DNA from: Vibrio variabilis
GTDB taxonomy: Bacteria; Pseudomonadota; Gammaproteobacteria; Enterobacterales; Vibrionaceae
Assembly (NCBI RefSeq): GCF_003263785.1
Contig: NZ_JYJK01000085.1
Coordinates: 1 to 64,000 of the forward strand
Length of the DNA stretch: 64,000 nt
Direction: 5' to 3'
Shown here: piece after piece, positions 48,749 through 59,219 of the stretch
Layout: every line of letters begins with the position of its first letter
How positions within the stretch are numbered: the stretch's first letter is position 1
The notes under the pieces: model-generated
Databases searched by the model: none
The model's input: the letters and a program-made list of their open reading frames with translations, nothing else
What the model was told of the DNA's origin: nothing
Made by a program: the position numbers and the translations under genes

Positions 48749-49646
48749 TCAACCTTGAACGTAGGAGAGCAATTTATCACGCAGCCATATATTGGCTTTG
48801 CTATTTTGCTCTCTCTTATGCCCCATCAACACGTAGTTTACCGGCAATGAGCTAAAGGGTACCAGCAAGATCTGCAACCCAAATTGCTCGGAAAACTGCT
48901 TTGCCATGTTCAAACTCGTCATACCAATACTTTCGCTGCTCCCAACTAACGCCATTAACGCTAGAAGCGACTCACATTCTGCGGCGACGTTGCGCGGCTT
49001 AATATGTTCTTTGGTAAAATAGTCCACCAGAAAAATCTCTTCGCGCCGCAACTTCAATGTGATGTGTTTTTCTTGGTAATACTCCTGAGCACTGATCGCC
49101 CCTGAATTCGAGGATGTTGCTTGCTGGCTATGACACAAATCTGATCTGAGAAGAACGGCTGGGTAAAGTAGCTTGAAGTCGAAGACTCAGAAAATTCAAT
49201 CGCTAAATCAGCTTGCCTTAGGTTGAGCTGTTCACGTAGCTGCGCTTCGGTCACAGTTGTCGGAGACAACACAATTTCGCAGTTCCCTAGGCTTTTATCG
49301 GCTTCGATTTTGGGCACAAGGTTTAGCATCACTGGCTCAGTGGTGTACACCACGAAACGACGCTTTCCTTCGACAGAAAACTCTTGGGCATCGTTCAACG
49401 TGTTCTCGATAGCTCCAATGCCGGTTCTATTTGACGCGCCATCTCATGCGCCAAATGCGTAGGGGCAATTCCTCTCCCATCTCGAACAAACAGTTGTTGA
49501 CCTAACTGGTTCTGCAGCCGCTTAAGAGCACCGCTGACACCAGGCTGAGTGAGGTCGAGTACTTCTGCCGCCACAGTAATGGATTGAAAGCGATACACGG
49601 TCAAAAATACGCGCATCAGATTAAGATCAAAATCAGACAGTTTCAT
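48749..49646 (-). CDS. LysR-family regulator (two frame breaks)
   Basis: Restored product 299 residues. N-terminal helix-turn-helix (FLTVYRFQSITVAAEVLDLTQPGVSGALKRLQNQLGQQLFVRDGRG, a LysR signature at about 12-57) and a two-lobe effector domain. Breaks at 49414-49415 and 49099-49102 each need one extra base. It is divergent from the alkylsulfatase gene with a 107-base gap, the arrangement of the SdsB-type activator with its alkylsulfatase in other bacteria, so it is probably that gene's regulator. Confidence 0.84.
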
Positions 49647-49753
49647 ACACATAGCCACTAGTTATGTTTTAACTAAATTTATATGCATGTTTGGTTATGA
49701 GTCAAGTCGATATAGTGACCTTGTTTCCTGTTAATACTGTGATGAGGTTTTCT

Positions 49754-51771
49754 ATGCTTCGAGCGCTTACTCCTTCAACTATCGCTATCGCTGTTATGGC
49801 GTCATTCGCCGCTAACGCTGACTACGCTGGCCTTGAGGACTACCAAGGTAAACCTGCAAGCTCCCATACGCTGCAGGCCAATCAGGCGCTTGCTTCTACA
49901 CTACCGTGGCAAGACACGTCTGCATTTGACCGCACCAAACGTGGACTTATCGCTGAATTTGGTACCCATGCTGCGGGTGAGCTGAAAAACCGATTCGAGT
50001 TTATGGCAGAGCTCTCTGTCGATGAGATCCCACCGACAGTCAATCCATCAATCTGGCGCCAAGGTATGCTCAACTATGCCGCTGGCGGCCTTTATGAAGT
50101 GACTGATGGTGTGTACCAGATCCGAGGCGCTGATCTCTCTAACATGACCATCTACCGTACAGACAATGGTTATGTGATTCACGATCCTTTGCTATCGAAG
50201 CAGGCGGCCGCGGCCTCTTGGGACTTTGCCAAACAGCATCTACCAAAAATCAACGGTGAGCACAAAATCACAGGCATGATTTACTCTCACATGCACGCGG
50301 ATCACTTTGGTGGCTCTCGCGGTATCTATGAGTCTGGTGACTTTGCCGAAGGTGCGCCAATCTATGCACCAAAAGATTTCATCAAGGAACTTGCTGACGA
50401 GAACGTAATAGCAGGTACTGCGATGGGACGCCGCGCCAACTATCAATACGGAACAACGCTGGATAACGACGAGAAAGGCATTGTCGATAACGCACTGGGT
50501 CTGGGTACATCACGTGGAGAAGTCACGTTGGTAGCACCTACCACTGAAATCCAAGAACGCGAGAAAGTAATCACAATCGATGGTCTCGATTTCCACGCCA
50601 TCAACATGCCTGGCGCAGAAGCACCCGCTGAGATCGTGCTTTATGTGCCTCAATATCGCTCTCTAAACACTGCTGAGCTGACTTACGACGGTATGCACAA
50701 TATCTACACCTTCCGCGGCGCTAAAGTTCGTGACGCGCTGGTGTGGACGAAATACCTAACCGAGCTAAAGATGCGTTATGTTGATACGGGTCTTGTCGAC
50801 AACATCCACGCTGCGCACTCCGCGCCAGTTTGGAATGATGCGAATACCCCGCAAAATGAAATTGCCGATTACATGACACTTCAGCGTGACAACTATGGTT
50901 TCATTCATAACCAAGCCATGCGTCTCGCCAACCACGGTGTGACTATCCATGATGTCGGTCGTGAGATTGAAAAGCTCGTGCCGGAGTCTCAAAAGCAAAC
51001 TTGGCACACTAACGGTTATCACGGCTCATACAGCCACAACGCTCGCGCCGTTGTAAACCTGTACCTTGGCTATCATGACATGAACCCAGTGAACACCAAC
51101 CCACTGCAAACACAAGACAAATCCTGTGTCTATGTGCAAGCAGCCGGGGCAGATGTTCTATACAACGCGGGTATGAAGCACTTTAAACAAGGAGAATATC
51201 AGGAGCTTCTCAGCTATTTAACGACCTGGTGCAATGCGACCCAAACAATGTGACTTACCGCTATGCGCTTGCAGACAGCTTCGAGCAGCAAGGCTATCAA
51301 TCTGAAACCATGGCTTGGCGAAACTCTTACCTACAAGGTGCGGTTGAGCTTAGAACTGGCGAGATCCAACCTTCTATCAAGTTGGCCTCAGCAGACGTGA
51401 TTGCCAACACACCAACGGGAATGTTCTTAGACTTCATTGCTGTTAGGCTTAATGCAGAAAAAGCCGAGCAAGCAGGTTTAGACTTTAACTTTGGTTTGTA
51501 TCATCCAGATGTGGAAGAGCGCTACTACGGTGAAGTGTCTAATGCCAATATGAGTAACATCGAAGTCGATACGCTACCAGAAACTAATGTAGAGCTTATC
51601 ATCCACAAATCGGATCTTACCCGAGTGGCACTTGGCCAGACATCACTTGATGAGCTGCTGAAATCAGGTCAAGCCGGTATCAAGGGCGATGCCGAGCTCA
51701 TAGGCAAGCTCACGGCTTCACTTGATGAGTTTGATGGCATGTTTGAAATCTTACCTATGCCGAATAAGTAA
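49754..51771 (+). CDS. Alkylsulfatase of the SdsA/BDS1 metallo-beta-lactamase type (one frame break)
   Basis: Restored product 672 residues: signal peptide (about 1-21), metallo-beta-lactamase catalytic domain with His179, His181, Asp183, His184 (SHMHADHFGG), the alkylsulfatase dimerisation segment (NGYHGSYSHNARAVVNLYLGYHD region), and an SCP2-like C-terminal domain (from about residue 560). Hydrolyses primary alkyl sulfates such as dodecyl sulfate. The frame breaks at 51225-51226; one extra C gives TLVQCDPNNVTY. Start ATG 49754 is six bases after GAGG. Mechanistically unrelated to the Cys-type sulfatase at 28889 and needs no maturase. Confidence 0.9.
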
Positions 51772-51785
51772 GACCAACCACAAAC

Positions 51786-51815
51786 GAAAAACCCAGAGCA
51801 ACGTTCTGGGTTTTG
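51786..51815. terminator. Bidirectional terminator, alkylsulfatase and yegD
   Basis: AAAACCCAGA/TCTGGGTTTT stem with T-rich flanks in both directions. Confidence 0.85.
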
Positions 51816-51836
51816 TCTATCTGCGCAGTGCGCTTT

Positions 51837-53188
51837 TTATCTAAAACAAACATCTGCCATCGTGCCAACCCTGCTGTCACCGAGCCAAAGTAGTTGCCTG
51901 AGACCACTGGAATGTTTGGCAGCACATCTTGCACTGCTTTGCGAAGCACAGAAGAGCGTGCCGAGCCTCCCGTCATGTAAATCACATCCGGCAACGTGCC
52001 CGCTTGTTGCGCCGCTTCTTTAACTAGAGCTTGAATTTTCTTGGTCGGATTATCAATCGCCGCCGCCATATCTGCCTGACTGATGTCGATCCCCACATGT
52101 TCACTGTAGAGATCGAGCATCGCTTTGTATTCGGCATTTTCTTCGAGCGCAATCTTGGCTTTTTCCGCTTCTCGAATCACCGCGTAACCCAAGGTTTCTT
52201 GATGCAAGGCGACCAAACGATTCACTTTTTCCGGCTCTAACGCCTCTTTTGCCAATAGCCTAAGCTCTTTCAAGTTGTCGTGCGCATAGAACTTTCTTTG
52301 CGCTTGCACGTCGTTAATCGCAATCGGATTCCAGAACTGAGTCACTGGGATATCTAGACCAGATAAGCGTTTTGTGCCCATACCAAACGCATGCATAAAG
52401 CGGCGAAACGCGATGTAGATATCCAAATCATTACCGCCAACAAGTTGGCCTGTGTGGGCAATGAGCGATTGCTGTCTGTCGTCTTTGCCAACCCACGATG
52501 GCCCCATCTGAATATAAGAGCAGTCAGTGGTACCACCACCAATATCGACCACCAATACGTTCTTGTTTTCAGTCAGAGTCGATTCGAACTCAAGTCCAGC
52601 CGCAACTGGCTCATATTGAAACTCGACATCTTTAAAGCCAGCGCGATTTGCCGCTCGCAGCAATATCCCTTCTGCTTGTAGGTTAGATGCATCGCCACCT
52701 CGGCCGAGAAAGTTCACTGGGCGACCAATCACGGTTTGGTCAATGGTGCGCTCTAAATTCGCTTCCGCTTTACGCTTGACGTTACTCATCATGGCGCAAA
52801 CCAGATCTTCAAAGAACGACAGCTGCATATCGCGCAGCCCCATCGCACCTAAGAAGGACTTTGGTGACTTGATGTAATAGACATCTTTCGGATCTTCTAA
52901 ATAGAGATTCAGAGCTTGCTCCCCAAACAATACATCGCTTGGGATGACTTCAATACCTTCTTCACGGTTCATCTTGACAGCACGGCGTAATACGGCCTCA
53001 CCAATGTCATCAGATGGACGAATGTCCAAACAGCGAAATAGGTACTCTGATACGGTTTCTGCTGTTGGTGCACACAGTGTTGATGCAATGTAGCAGTTAT
53101 CCCCAACCAGCGGGATTTGCTCAACGCTGCCATTGTTTAAATGGGCTACGGAGCAGTTTGCAGTTCCGTAGTCAAAACCGATAGCCAT
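51837..53188 (-). CDS. yegD: Hsp70-like chaperone YegD (one frame break near the end)
   Basis: Actin-fold ATPase of the Hsp70 superfamily lacking the substrate-binding domain. Motifs: AIGFDYGTANCSVA (phosphate 1), VVDIGGGTTDCSYI (phosphate 2), FEYEPVAAGLEF-type connect (QYEPVAAGLEFE) and YMTGGSARSS (adenosine). The frame breaks at 51857-51858; one extra base gives the ending GLARWADVCFR and 450 residues, the length of E. coli YegD. Start ATG 53188 follows GAGGTAATCCCT. Client unknown. Confidence 0.9.
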
Positions 53189-53333
53189 AGGGATTACCTC
53201 AACTCGTGAAAAAGGCGGCAAAGAATAACAGCCTGAAAATGAAGTTCAAGCGCGAAACCGTAAACCCGGCACCAATCGACAGGTCAAACACAAAAATGGG
53301 GCTACGACTTGTCGTCGGAGCCCATTTGGGTTG

Positions 53334-53346
53334 TTTACACTGTAAA
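53334..53346. repeat. Palindrome TTTACACTGTAAA
   Basis: A 13-base palindrome identical in form to the four copies at 61602-61707. It lies between the 3' end of the thioesterase gene and yegD. Confidence 0.7.
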
Positions 53347-53351
53347 AGCTG

Positions 53352-54151
53352 CTAATCAAAGATGGCGATGCTTTGGCGACTTACGGCAACCAGATCGCCA
53401 CGATTGTTCCAGATGTTTGCTTGCGCGTGCGCATAGCCTTCAGCGGCTTGTCTCGTGTGTGATTGGTAAGCAAACCAATCCTCTGGCTGCACCGAGCGAT
53501 GGGGATGAATAAACTCGAGATTCCACATCATGGTACTGGCCGGTGCGGGAGTACTCATCATCTGCAATACGCCAGGTGGCCAAGCATCGACAAGGCATAT
53601 CAAATGCGCATCTGAAATGGACTCAGGGGAGACCTTAAATCGCATCCACCCCCAAGTATGTGAGTCTTTACTTTCACTAAAAGGCAAGTGACCTCTAGCC
53701 AAAGCAAGATCGATATGGGAGGTGTAGTTTGGAGCGCCCTGCTCAATCGACGGAAATCGAGGGAGATCATCGGGTATTGGCATAATATGGTTGTCATTGT
53801 TTTTCACCACAATCTTGGACTCGCGATCAGCACCAAAACAACCTTGTTGAAACACAGCAACTTGACCATTTTGCACCAAACGAGCACTAAGTTGGGAAAC
53901 ACTCTTCCCTTCCCGGAGCACTTCTACCTCAAACGTAAACGGCACATCAACGAGGAGCGGACCAACAAAGTTGGTGTTGAGAGAGCGAAGTACACGTTCC
54001 CCACTCAACTGAGATTTCATCACAGTATAGAGCAGCGAGGCAGACAGCCCGCCAAACACGGTTCTTCCCTGCCCCATGACGCTGGGATCGACATATGTTC
54101 ACCTGTTGTCGCACACAGCTCGGCTTTTGCGATTAGTTCGTCGAAATGCAT
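53352..54151 (-). CDS. Acyl-CoA thioesterase-like hotdog protein (one frame break)
   Basis: Restored product 266 residues with a double-hotdog layout: SLNTNFVGPLLVDVPFTFEVEVLREGKSVSQLSARLVQNGQV (about residues 60-100) and a second half ending DWFAYQSHTRQAAEGYAHAQANIWNNRGDLVAVSRQSIAIFD (about 225-265). These follow TesB-related thioesterase-superfamily proteins that cleave acyl-CoA. The frame breaks at 54072-54075; one extra base gives SIPASWGQGRTVFGGL and moves the start to ATG 54151. Substrate unknown. Confidence 0.8.
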
Positions 54152-54302
54152 CCCCACCACCTTATGTTAATGCTTTGTTACTCAACAATAACTGGTCGGA
54201 TCGGTCGCTGCAAGGGGTGTTCCCTAATTTTGTTACACTTAACACACATCTTCGATTAACATTTTATTATTAATAAGCACAAATAATTAACTGAAGGTTT
54301 TT

Positions 54303-55295
54303 ATGGAAACACAACCTAATAGCAGCTACCCAAACGGTTTGATACACGCCATTCAACTTGATGGGCACGGAGGTCTTATTCCTTGTAATCAAGATATTGA
54401 TCAAGTTTGGCAAAAACGAGATGAGCCCGTATGGCTGCATTTTGATTACAGTGTCCCGAGCACGATTGACTGGATACAGCAATACAGCGGTTTAAATGAT
54501 GTTGCTATTGATGGTTTGACCAGTGAAAACAGTCGCCCCCACATACTCAAAAGAAAGAACAATGTGCTTGCTAACTTCAGAGCCATCAATCTAAACCCCG
54601 AATCGGATCCTGAAGACATGGTGTCCCTGCGAATATGGACAGATGGAACTCGAATCATCAGCACGCGTCGTCGCCCGCTCATTTCCACCAAAGAAGTATT
54701 GGAATCTCTTGAGAGCGGAGATGGCGCTCAAACCATTCCTGAGCTACTCATCAATTGGCTTGATGCGATTACAACGAAACAAGAGAGCAGCCTAAATCAA
54801 CTTGAAGATCATGCGCTTGAGCTTGAAGAAGCCGACTTTTCGACAGGCAGCAACGATTATCGAGAGCAAGTCAGTCACTTACGCAAGGTTTGCATCAAAC
54901 TTCGCAGACACCTCTCTCCGCAAAAAGAGACATTGAATCAACTCGCAGCGTTCAATTTAGAGTGGCTTAACGAGCTCGATAACCTAAAAATCAAGGCACT
55001 ACTCGATAGACAGCTGCGCTGTCTAGAGAATATAGAGATGCTGCGTGAGCATTCGATATTAATGATGGATGAGCTCAACGCTATCGATGCCGAAACGCTG
55101 AACCGGCGCACTTATGTATTCACGATCATCGCAGGTTTGTTTTTGCCGTTAGGCTTTTTCACCGGTTTGTTGGGCATCAACGTGGGTGGAATGCCGGGGA
55201 CGGAAAATCCCTATGCATTTTGGCTCGTTACTGCACTGTGCGTAGTGTTTAGTGTGGGTTCCGTTGTTTGGGCAATGGCAAAACGGTGGCTTTAG
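54303..55295 (+). CDS. zntB: Zinc transport protein ZntB, CorA family
   Basis: A 330-residue inner-membrane metal-ion transporter. Long cytoplasmic alpha/beta domain with coiled-coil helices (about 1-265), then two C-terminal membrane helices. The CorA-family pore motif appears as GINVGGMPG (GxN type) between them, the ZntB variant. Start ATG 54303 follows GAAGG. ZntB moves zinc across the membrane with the proton gradient. Monocistronic. Confidence 0.92.
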   Translation: METQPNSSYPNGLIHAIQLDGHGGLIPCNQDIDQVWQKRDEPVWLHFDYSVPSTIDWIQQYSGLNDVAIDGLTSENSRPHILKRKNNVLANFRAINLNPESDPEDMVSLRIWTDGTRIISTRRRPLISTKEVLESLESGDGAQTIPELLINWLDAITTKQESSLNQLEDHALELEEADFSTGSNDYREQVSHLRKVCIKLRRHLSPQKETLNQLAAFNLEWLNELDNLKIKALLDRQLRCLENIEMLREHSILMMDELNAIDAETLNRRTYVFTIIAGLFLPLGFFTGLLGINVGGMPGTENPYAFWLVTALCVVFSVGSVVWAMAKRWL

Positions 55296-55319
55296 CGATA
55301 TCTATGGTGGTTGACGAGG

Positions 55320-55362
55320 GTAGAATGATTATTCTACACTGAGGGTAGTATAATCATTCTAC
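55320..55362 (+). promoter_or_regulatory. Paired TetR operators and -10 box
   Basis: GTAGAATGATTATTCTAC (55320-55337) and GTAGTATAATCATTCTAC (55345-55362). The second is the reverse complement of the first with one change. Each has inverted GTAGAAT/ATTCTAC-type arms. TATAAT within site 2 (55349-55354) is a good -10 box, so a bound repressor would block the promoter. They lie 16 bases before the TetR gene start. Confidence 0.8.
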
Positions 55363-55377
55363 CTTTTGAGATTGTCT

Positions 55378-55922
55378 ATGTCGCAACAACAAATTGCTGA
55401 GAATCTAGAGCGCGCTTTCGCACAAAAAGGATTCGCAGAGCCGAGTGTCTCCGAGCTAAAAGCGCTGTCTGGTGTGAGTATGCGCACCTTATATAAATAC
55501 TTCCCTTCCAAAGAGAGTATGGTCGTTGGCGCACTAAACCATCGACACCAGCGCTACATCGCCCTATTAGAGCAGTGCGCACAGCAAAGTGGCTAGATGC
55601 CACCCTTTCAGCCTTTGACTTTCTTGGCAGTTGGATGAAAGAACATGCACCAAAAGGTTGCCTGTCGGTCAATGCACTTGCGGCTTTTCCTGACAACACC
55701 GAGATAAATTCGACAGTTGAAAAACACAAACAACAGGTTATCGACTCTCTTGCCAAATTGAGTGGACGAGACGATCTTTCTAATGCTCTATTTGTTCTGC
55801 ATGAGGGAACAACCACCGCTTATCCCATTTTAGGTGAATCGGCGATTACCGCTGCCAAAGTAGCTGTCACGACTTTGTTTTCTACCCATTCAAAAAGCCA
55901 CATAAAAGGAATTCAACAATGA
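55378..55922 (+). CDS. TetR-family repressor (one frame break)
   Basis: Restored product 181 residues. N-terminal helix-turn-helix (EPSVSELKALSGVSMRTLYKYFPSKESMVVGAL, about residues 23-55) and a helical ligand domain with a typical GCLSVNALAAFPD segment. The frame breaks at 55586-55588; one extra A gives AQQKWLDATLSAFDF. Start ATG 55378. It overlaps the next gene by ATGA (55919-55922), so repressor and oxidoreductase form one operon under the two operators just upstream. Inducer unknown; possibly a reactive carbonyl or quinone handled by the partner enzyme. Confidence 0.88.
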
Positions 55923-56966
55923 GCTCGGTGATGACAGGCGTACAACTAATTGGTCATGGTGACTTAGACCAACTAGAACTTCGCAGCGACATTCCGCTAC
56001 CTTCGCCAAACGCCGATGAGGTTTTGATTAAAGTGAGTGCAGCTGGCGTCAATAATACCGATATCAATACGCGAATCGGTTGGTACTCAAAAGGCGACAA
56101 CGACAGTGAAGATGCCGGTTGGGCTGGCAATGCGCTGAGTTTGCCTCGTATTCAAGGTGCGGACGTGTGTGGACATATTGTCGCGGTAGGTTCAAATGTT
56201 GACGCAAGTCGGATCGGCGAACGCGTACTGATTGACCCATGTTTGCGTTACGTAGATGGTCAAAGGCTTGAGCATTTCTGGTACTTTGGCTCTGAATGCG
56301 ATGGTGGATTTGCAGAATATACAACTGTAGATGCTCGTCAGGCTTACAGTGTAAATTCACGCTACACGGACATTGAGCTCGCCTCATTTCCATGTTCATA
56401 CTCCACAGCTGAGAACATGCTGACACGTGCAAATGTTGCCTTAGGCGATGTCGTACTCGTCACTGGTGCCTCTGGTGGAGTTGGCTCTGCAGCGGTTCAG
56501 CTAGCCAAAGCGAGAGGCGCAACCGTTATTGCCGTGACAAGCGAATCTAAAGCAGAGGCACTGCTTGAGATTGGTGCGGACAAGACGGTATCACGCGGTC
56601 AGAACTTAGTGGAAACGCTAGGCAATAACAGTGTTAATGTGGTGGTTGATCTTGTAGCGGGGTCACAATGGCCTGAGCTTCTAGAAGTTATGGCCCCAAA
56701 AGGACGCTACGCCGTCTCCGGTGCAATCGGAGGGCCTCTGGTTGAACTCGATGTTCGTACCCTTTATCTCAAGGATTTGTCATTCTTTGGCTGCACAGGG
56801 CTCGAAGATGAAGTGTTCCCGAATCTAATCAGCCGCATTGAAGGGGAGCAGATTAAGCCACTTGTCGGCAAAACATTTGAGCTTGCGGATATCAAACAGG
56901 CTCAAACTGAATTTGTTGAAAAAAAAACACATTGGTAAGATTGTTCTTAACGTAAGTACGTCTTAA
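55919..56966 (+). CDS. Zinc-type alcohol dehydrogenase / quinone oxidoreductase (one insertion near the end)
   Basis: Medium-chain dehydrogenase/reductase of 348 residues after correction. The GroES-like N-terminal half has RIQGADVCGHIVAVGSNV; the Rossmann half has VLVTGASGGVGSAAVQLAKARGATVIAV. The A9 run at 56919-56927 appears one base too long: with eight A the ending reads FVEKKHIGKIVLNVSTS, the family ending, and the stop moves to 56964-56966. Operon partner of the TetR repressor. Substrate unknown; NADPH-dependent reduction of quinones or enals is typical for the group. Confidence 0.87.
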
Positions 56967-56983
56967 TCGGATCTAAAAAATGT

Positions 56984-57010
56984 GAGGGCGCTTCTGCGCC
57001 CTCTTTTATA
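56984..57010. terminator. Terminator between the oxidoreductase and lpd
   Basis: GAGGGCGC-TTCT-GCGCCCTC stem followed by TTTTATAATTATTT on the plus strand, with a run of A on the left for minus-strand use. Confidence 0.9.
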
Positions 57011-57011
57011 A

Positions 57012-58421
57012 TTATTTCTTTCTAGCTGGAAGCATATCCGTCATAGAGCCTTCCACAACTTCAGCCGCAAAAGCAAACGTCTCGGCTAGCGTAGGGTGAG
57101 CATGAACCGTATGGGCAATATCTTTTGCTCGTCCGCCTAACTCAAGCACAGCTGTGGCTTCGTGAATCAATTCACCCGCGTTTTCACCGCAGATACCAGC
57201 ACCAATAAGAGTCCCCGTTTCCTTATCAAACAGCGCTTTGGTCACACCATTAGTGGCATTGACACTCTGAGCACGTCCACTTACTAGCCATGGAACCTTG
57301 CCCACGCTGTATTGCAAACCTTGCTCTTTGGCCTCTGTCTCGGTTAAACCGACCCAAGCAAGCTCTGGGTGTGTGTAAGCAACAGACGGAATGGCCGCAG
57401 GGCAGAACGTAGAATCCAAGCCAGCGATGTTTTCAGCTGCAACCTTGCCTTCATGAGTGGCTTTGTGTGCAAGCATGGGTCCATCGACAATATCGCCAAT
57501 AGCATACACATGACCCACATTGGTTTGCATTCTGTCGTTAACTTTAACGCGCCCGTTCGCATCAAGTTCAACGCCCAGCTCATCTATACCAAGACGCTCA
57601 GTATTAGGCGTTCGACCTACTGCAATCAGCACTGCATCAAACAAGCTAGGTTCTGGGGCTTTTTTTCCTTCAAATGACACCAAAATGCCATCTGATTGAG
57701 CGTCCATTTGGGTCACTAAAGTTTTGGTTAGTGTTCGATACGTTTTCTTAGTCGCACGTTGCAATGGTTGGACTAAGTCTTTGTCCGCGCTTGGAATAAT
57801 GTGGTCTTGTGCTTCTACGATCGTAATGTCCGAACCAAGCGCTGCGTAAACTTGTGCCATTTCAAGTCCAATGATGCCGCCACCTACGATAAGCAAACGT
57901 TCTGGAATAGACTCCATTGCCAGAGCATCGGTTGAATCCCAGATACGCGGATCATTTGGCGCAATAGCCAGTGAGATCGAGTGCGATCCCGTCGCAACGA
58001 TGGCGTGTTTAAACTCAACAATTTGATCGTTCTCACCCGTGACCGCGAGTGTATTGGTAGAGGTAAACTGTCCTTGCCCTTGAAGTCGCGTCACTTTGCG
58101 TGCTTTTGCTAGCCCAGCGATGCCTTTGGTGAGTTCGTTGATCTTTGACTGCTTGTGCTCACGTAGCGCCCCGAGGTCTATTTGGGGCTCAGCAAAGGTT
58201 ATCCCCATAGACTGACCCAGTTTCGCTTGCTCAATCAGTGATGTCGCGTGCAATAGCGCTTTGGAAGGGATACAGCCCACATTGACACACACGCCACCTA
58301 ATGTGTCTCGACTTTCAATAATACACACTGACAAGCCCAAGTCAGCGGCTCGAAAGGCTGCGGTATATCCGCCGGGTCCACCACCGAGTACTGCAACATC
58401 TACGTTGATAGATTCCGTCAT
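57012..58421 (-). CDS. lpd: Dihydrolipoamide dehydrogenase
   Basis: A 469-residue FAD/NAD flavoprotein. FAD-binding GGGPGGYTAA, redox disulfide Cys45/Cys50 in GGVCVNVGCIPSK, NAD-binding GGGIIGLEMA, second FAD site TNVGHVYAIGDIVDGPMLAHKA (about residues 310-331), and the active-site base in HAHPTLAE. It regenerates lipoamide for 2-oxoacid dehydrogenase complexes. No dehydrogenase complex genes are adjacent, so this is probably a stand-alone extra copy. Start 58421 follows GGAGAAAC. Confidence 0.93.
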   Translation of the reverse strand: MTESINVDVAVLGGGPGGYTAAFRAADLGLSVCIIESRDTLGGVCVNVGCIPSKALLHATSLIEQAKLGQSMGITFAEPQIDLGALREHKQSKINELTKGIAGLAKARKVTRLQGQGQFTSTNTLAVTGENDQIVEFKHAIVATGSHSISLAIAPNDPRIWDSTDALAMESIPERLLIVGGGIIGLEMAQVYAALGSDITIVEAQDHIIPSADKDLVQPLQRATKKTYRTLTKTLVTQMDAQSDGILVSFEGKKAPEPSLFDAVLIAVGRTPNTERLGIDELGVELDANGRVKVNDRMQTNVGHVYAIGDIVDGPMLAHKATHEGKVAAENIAGLDSTFCPAAIPSVAYTHPELAWVGLTETEAKEQGLQYSVGKVPWLVSGRAQSVNATNGVTKALFDKETGTLIGAGICGENAGELIHEATAVLELGGRAKDIAHTVHAHPTLAETFAFAAEVVEGSMTDMLPARKK

Positions 58422-58606
58422 GCTGTTTCTCCTTGAATATCTGGTTGGATTTACTGGAAATGTGCTAAGCGAGCACCAGTATAGACTGGTTAAATGTCTG
58501 GGCAGTGTTAATTTTTGCTGCTAAGTGACCTAGGTTTCAAACTTCGCTTTATCTGTCATAAATAGGCGCTAGTATTAGCGCTCCCTTCCACAGCAAACGA
58601 TTCAAA

Positions 58607-58969
58607 ATGCGAAACAAAGCACTCATCACAATTGCGGCGCTTGCCCTTTCTAGTTGTTCCTCCTATCAAATGAACCAATTAGGTTTTCGCTCATCTCCCG
58701 TAAATGTTTATCCAAACTACATGGACACGATTGAGCTTTGTGAAGTAGCAAATGGCTATCGTCCGAGCAACCAGACCATCGTTGCAGTAGGAAGCGAGCA
58801 ATCAAAGCGAGGACTCACCCATGATCGCTGTGATGAGCTGGTAAAGGAGCTTTACTTTAGCCGCTTCATTAAGAGCATTAAGATCACTCACCCAGAAACG
58901 CCAACTGAGCCTGTTCCTACACCACTGCCAGCCAAACCGCTGCCAAAGCCCATTGCTAAGCCTCAATAG
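58607..58969 (+). CDS. Small lipoprotein of unknown function
   Basis: A 120-residue product with a lipoprotein signal (ALALSSC, Cys17), a short folded part with two cysteines (ELCEVAN, DRCDEL) and a proline/lysine-rich tail (PTPLPAKPLPKPIAKP) that may reach toward peptidoglycan. No strong ribosome binding site. I do not recognise the family. The 250 bases downstream contain the soxR control region. Confidence 0.65.
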   Translation: MRNKALITIAALALSSCSSYQMNQLGFRSSPVNVYPNYMDTIELCEVANGYRPSNQTIVAVGSEQSKRGLTHDRCDELVKELYFSRFIKSIKITHPETPTEPVPTPLPAKPLPKPIAKPQ

Positions 58970-59136
58970 CGCCGTCATCGATGAACAAACCCAGATCACG
59001 ACGGCCAAAAACGTTCCGTTTGTTCCCTGTTTGAGAGTGAATCATGCAACGCCATCAACATCATTCCCGATGCGATACCATCAAACATCAACCCTAGTAG
59101 GTGTAGTCTCCTATTCTTTTCCATACTGTTTCTTCC

Positions 59137-59164
59137 TTAACCTTGTGACTGATCTCAAGGTTAA
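59137..59164. repeat. Inverted repeat upstream of soxR
   Basis: TTAACCTTG (59137-59145) and CAAGGTTAA (59156-59164), perfect nine-base arms with a ten-base gap. Could be an operator or a weak terminator; it ends just before the SoxR box. Confidence 0.5.
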
Positions 59165-59166
59165 AG

Positions 59167-59184
59167 GCTCAACTTAACTTTAGG
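59167..59184 (+). promoter_or_regulatory. SoxR-type operator in the soxR promoter
   Basis: GCTCAACTTAACTTTAGG matches 15 of 18 positions of the SoxR site CCTCAAGTTAACTTGAGG. TATAAT at 59191-59196 could be the -10 box, placing the site in the spacer as expected for MerR-family control. This suggests autoregulation. Confidence 0.6.
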
Positions 59185-59219
59185 TAAAGCTATAATTACC
59201 TAAAAGATAAGGAGTATTT

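Noticed and set aside
56344..56354. TTACAGTGTAA inside the oxidoreductase gene, the core of the TTTACAnTGTAAA palindrome
   Set aside because: It lacks the outer T/A pair and lies in a coding region where the codons explain it; treated as chance.
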